Part shown: positions 5,692 through 7,253 of the stretch, one piece after another
Layout: the number at the start of each line of letters is the position of its first letter
Position numbering within the stretch: position 1 is the first letter of the stretch
NCBI GenBank assembly: GCA_018648945.1
Contig: JABGQJ010000391.1
Span: forward strand, 1-7,253
DNA: 7,253 nt
Source of the DNA: Victivallales bacterium
GTDB taxonomy: Bacteria > Verrucomicrobiota > Lentisphaeria > Oligosphaerales > Lenti-02
Direction of reading: 5' to 3'
Program-made: the position numbers and the translations under genes
The notes under the pieces: generated by a model
Databases searched by the model: none
What the model was told of the DNA's origin: nothing
Seen by the model: the letters and a program-made list of their open reading frames with translations, nothing else

Positions 5692-7253
5692 CTATCTGAG
5701 CCGGAAGATGGCGGTCTGCCAGGGGGCGAGGGGAATGAGGAAGGTGTTGATTCTGGCGAGAGGTGTGGCCTTGCTGCCCGCGCGGACGGCGGTGAGGCTG
5801 GCAATGGGTCCGCCGAGGAGGCCGGCCTCCAGGTGGAGAGTGGTCTTCACGGGGCTGGCAGTGGGGTTGCGCATGGTGAGGAGGACCTCGGAGTCCGGGG
5901 CCGCGCCGTAGCGTTCCATCAGGGTCGTCTGGTCGTCGCACCGGGCCCCGGTTTCGGGTTGCCAGCCCGCGCGGTTGAGACGGCGAATCAGGGGGATGGC
6001 CTCCTTGAAGAGTCCCCGGTCACGACCACATTGGGCGTCGCCTCGGAAGTAGCGTTTCCAGCCCGCGTAGCCGGGCTTCTCCTCCCCGCCGATGGTCGCC
6101 ACGCCCGGGTAGAAGGCGTAGAAGATCTGGTGGTCGACGTAGCGCTTCATCTCCTCGCGGGTCACTTCCGGAACGGGCGAGTGGAAGTTGCCTTCCTGGA
6201 GTAGGTTGCAGACGGGACGTCGGTTTGCGTAGAAACGGCTTAGGCAGCAGGCGTCGTCGCTCTGGATGGTGTCCATCTGGCGCTTGCCGCCAAAGCTGCC
6301 GACCTCGCGGCCGAAGACGTCGATGAGGGGAGCGTGGAAGCGATGGGCGATGCCGAACAGGTTTCCCTGGAGCACCTTTCCCTTGGGGTGCAGGCGCTTT
6401 GCCAGCCAGCGCACAAAGGCTACTTGGTGCTGTATGCCATCGGCTCCGGGTTGCCCGCTGTGCGGATCAAAAGTGAGTGGGTCGGTCATCACCGCCAACT
6501 GGGCAGGCGAGACATTGAGGTAATTCACCGCGAAACCGTAGCTGAGGCTGTCCAGGTAGATCCCGTCGGCCCGGGCCAGGCGGGTGGCGATGCGGTAGTC
6601 CCAGCAGAGCGTGGCGCGGTTCGGCTGGGGCAGGTTCGGGTCCGGGTTCGTGCGCCACCAATGGCTCCAGACACTGTATTTGTCCACGGTGAAGGGGTGG
6701 CTGCCGTCGGGAAGTGTGGGCAGGGAGTTGAGCGCCGCTTGGGCGGCCAGGTGGCGGGGTGCGCCGAACCACTTCTTGCCAGGTGTCTCGGTCGCGGCCC
6801 ACTGCCGCAACTGCGCCAACCGGTCCGGGACGGGAGGCAGGTCGGCGGCGGTCACGGCCTTGGGGAATCCCTGGCGCATGCCCCAGGCTTCCGTGTAGGG
6901 ATGGATGGCGATGCCGAGTTCGCTCGCCCGCTCCTGTTCCCTGGCATGGTCGGACCAGCCTTCCCAGAAGGCGAAACCGAAGTCCTCGGGATGGGGCGGC
7001 AGTTGGCTTGGGGGAACGGGGAATACCCACAGTCCCTCCTTTTTTGTCCGGGGCGTGAATCCCTCGGCGAACATGCCGTAGTAGGACTTGGTGGCGGAGC
7101 GGAATCCCCAACTGCCCCGGAACGGGAAGAGCAGGAACGAGACAGTGGTGGGATGCGTGGCATCGCCTCTGGGCAGCATGCCCAGCGCAGACTCGGTGGC
7201 GATGCCTTTGGCGCTGACCTGTCGGTGCTCGATGGCTGGGGCGGCGAACGGCG
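5692..7253 (-). CDS. Glycoside-hydrolase-like TIM-barrel protein, N-terminus outside the window
   Basis: The frame is open through the right window edge: 519 codons plus a TAG stop (complement of 5692-5694) are visible. An ATG at 7177-7179 is probably internal, because 24 further in-frame codons (PFAAPAIEHRQVSAKG and onward) read as protein upstream and I see no ribosome binding site there. The visible part looks like a large (beta/alpha)8-type glycan-active protein: aromatic-rich segments (GSWGFRSATKSYYGMF, FAFWEGW), ARADGIYLDSLSYGF with an Asp (codon 6550-6552) at a strand end, then APLIDVFGREVG and a second acidic stretch TIQSDDACCLSRF. The last ~100 residues are a beta domain (SEVLLTMRNPTASPVKTTLHLEAG, ending TAIFRLR) of the kind that closes many glycosidases. 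I cannot assign a GH family. A YLDS Asp recalls retaining alpha-glycosidases of clan GH-D or GH31, but the rest does not clearly match. It converges on the SGNH hydrolase gene with 16 bp between stops. Confidence 0.8.
   Translation of the reverse strand, partial: PFAAPAIEHRQVSAKGIATESALGMLPRGDATHPTTVSFLLFPFRGSWGFRSATKSYYGMFAEGFTPRTKKEGLWVFPVPPSQLPPHPEDFGFAFWEGWSDHAREQERASELGIAIHPYTEAWGMRQGFPKAVTAADLPPVPDRLAQLRQWAATETPGKKWFGAPRHLAAQAALNSLPTLPDGSHPFTVDKYSVWSHWWRTNPDPNLPQPNRATLCWDYRIATRLARADGIYLDSLSYGFAVNYLNVSPAQLAVMTDPLTFDPHSGQPGADGIQHQVAFVRWLAKRLHPKGKVLQGNLFGIAHRFHAPLIDVFGREVGSFGGKRQMDTIQSDDACCLSRFYANRRPVCNLLQEGNFHSPVPEVTREEMKRYVDHQIFYAFYPGVATIGGEEKPGYAGWKRYFRGDAQCGRDRGLFKEAIPLIRRLNRAGWQPETGARCDDQTTLMERYGAAPDSEVLLTMRNPTASPVKTTLHLEAGLLGGPIASLTAVRAGSKATPLARINTFLIPLAPWQTAIFRLR

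Noticed and set aside
7177..7179. ATG as the true start of the right-hand minus-strand gene
   Set aside because: The frame continues open to the window edge with protein-like sequence, no Shine-Dalgarno precedes this ATG, and no signal peptide follows it.

Overview
The window is GC-rich, gene-dense bacterial DNA with five protein-coding genes, two of them cut by the window edges. A bacterial serpin lies next to several secreted carbohydrate-active-type proteins, signal peptides are common, and an intergenic tandem repeat is present. This combination suits an environmental polysaccharide degrader from a lineage such as Planctomycetota, Verrucomicrobiota/Lentisphaerota, Armatimonadota or Hydrogenedentota. 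That placement is inferred from gene style only; no marker gene is present.

Left part (1-971, + strand): the last 74 codons of a serpin with an intact inhibitory hinge and a predicted P1 arginine, then a 222-aa membrane protein of unknown function whose C-terminal domain is probably outside the membrane. Positions 972-1317 carry no gene. They hold three near-identical 103-bp tandem repeats, each packed with inverted repeats, and a truncated fourth copy that forms a hairpin over the stop codon of the next gene.

Middle and right (1318-7253): three probable carbohydrate-active proteins. A minus-strand gene (1318-4140) encodes a 940-aa exported multidomain protein with beta-sandwich modules and a glycoside-hydrolase-like barrel carrying a DEP motif. 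Divergent from it, across a 158-bp intergenic region, a plus-strand gene (4299-5675) encodes an exported SGNH/GDSL-type hydrolase with a beta-rich C-terminal domain. A third, minus-strand gene (5692-7253, entering from the right edge) encodes a barrel-type glycoside-hydrolase-like protein, and its end converges on the esterase with only 16 bp between stop codons.

A plausible joint role is extracellular or periplasmic breakdown of a decorated polysaccharide: the SGNH protein would remove acyl groups and the two barrel proteins would act on the glycan. The three genes alternate in strand, so they are not one operon. I found no rRNA, tRNA, CRISPR array, transposase or phage gene. The repeat array and the non-canonical catalytic residues of the enzymes are the parts most worth a second look.
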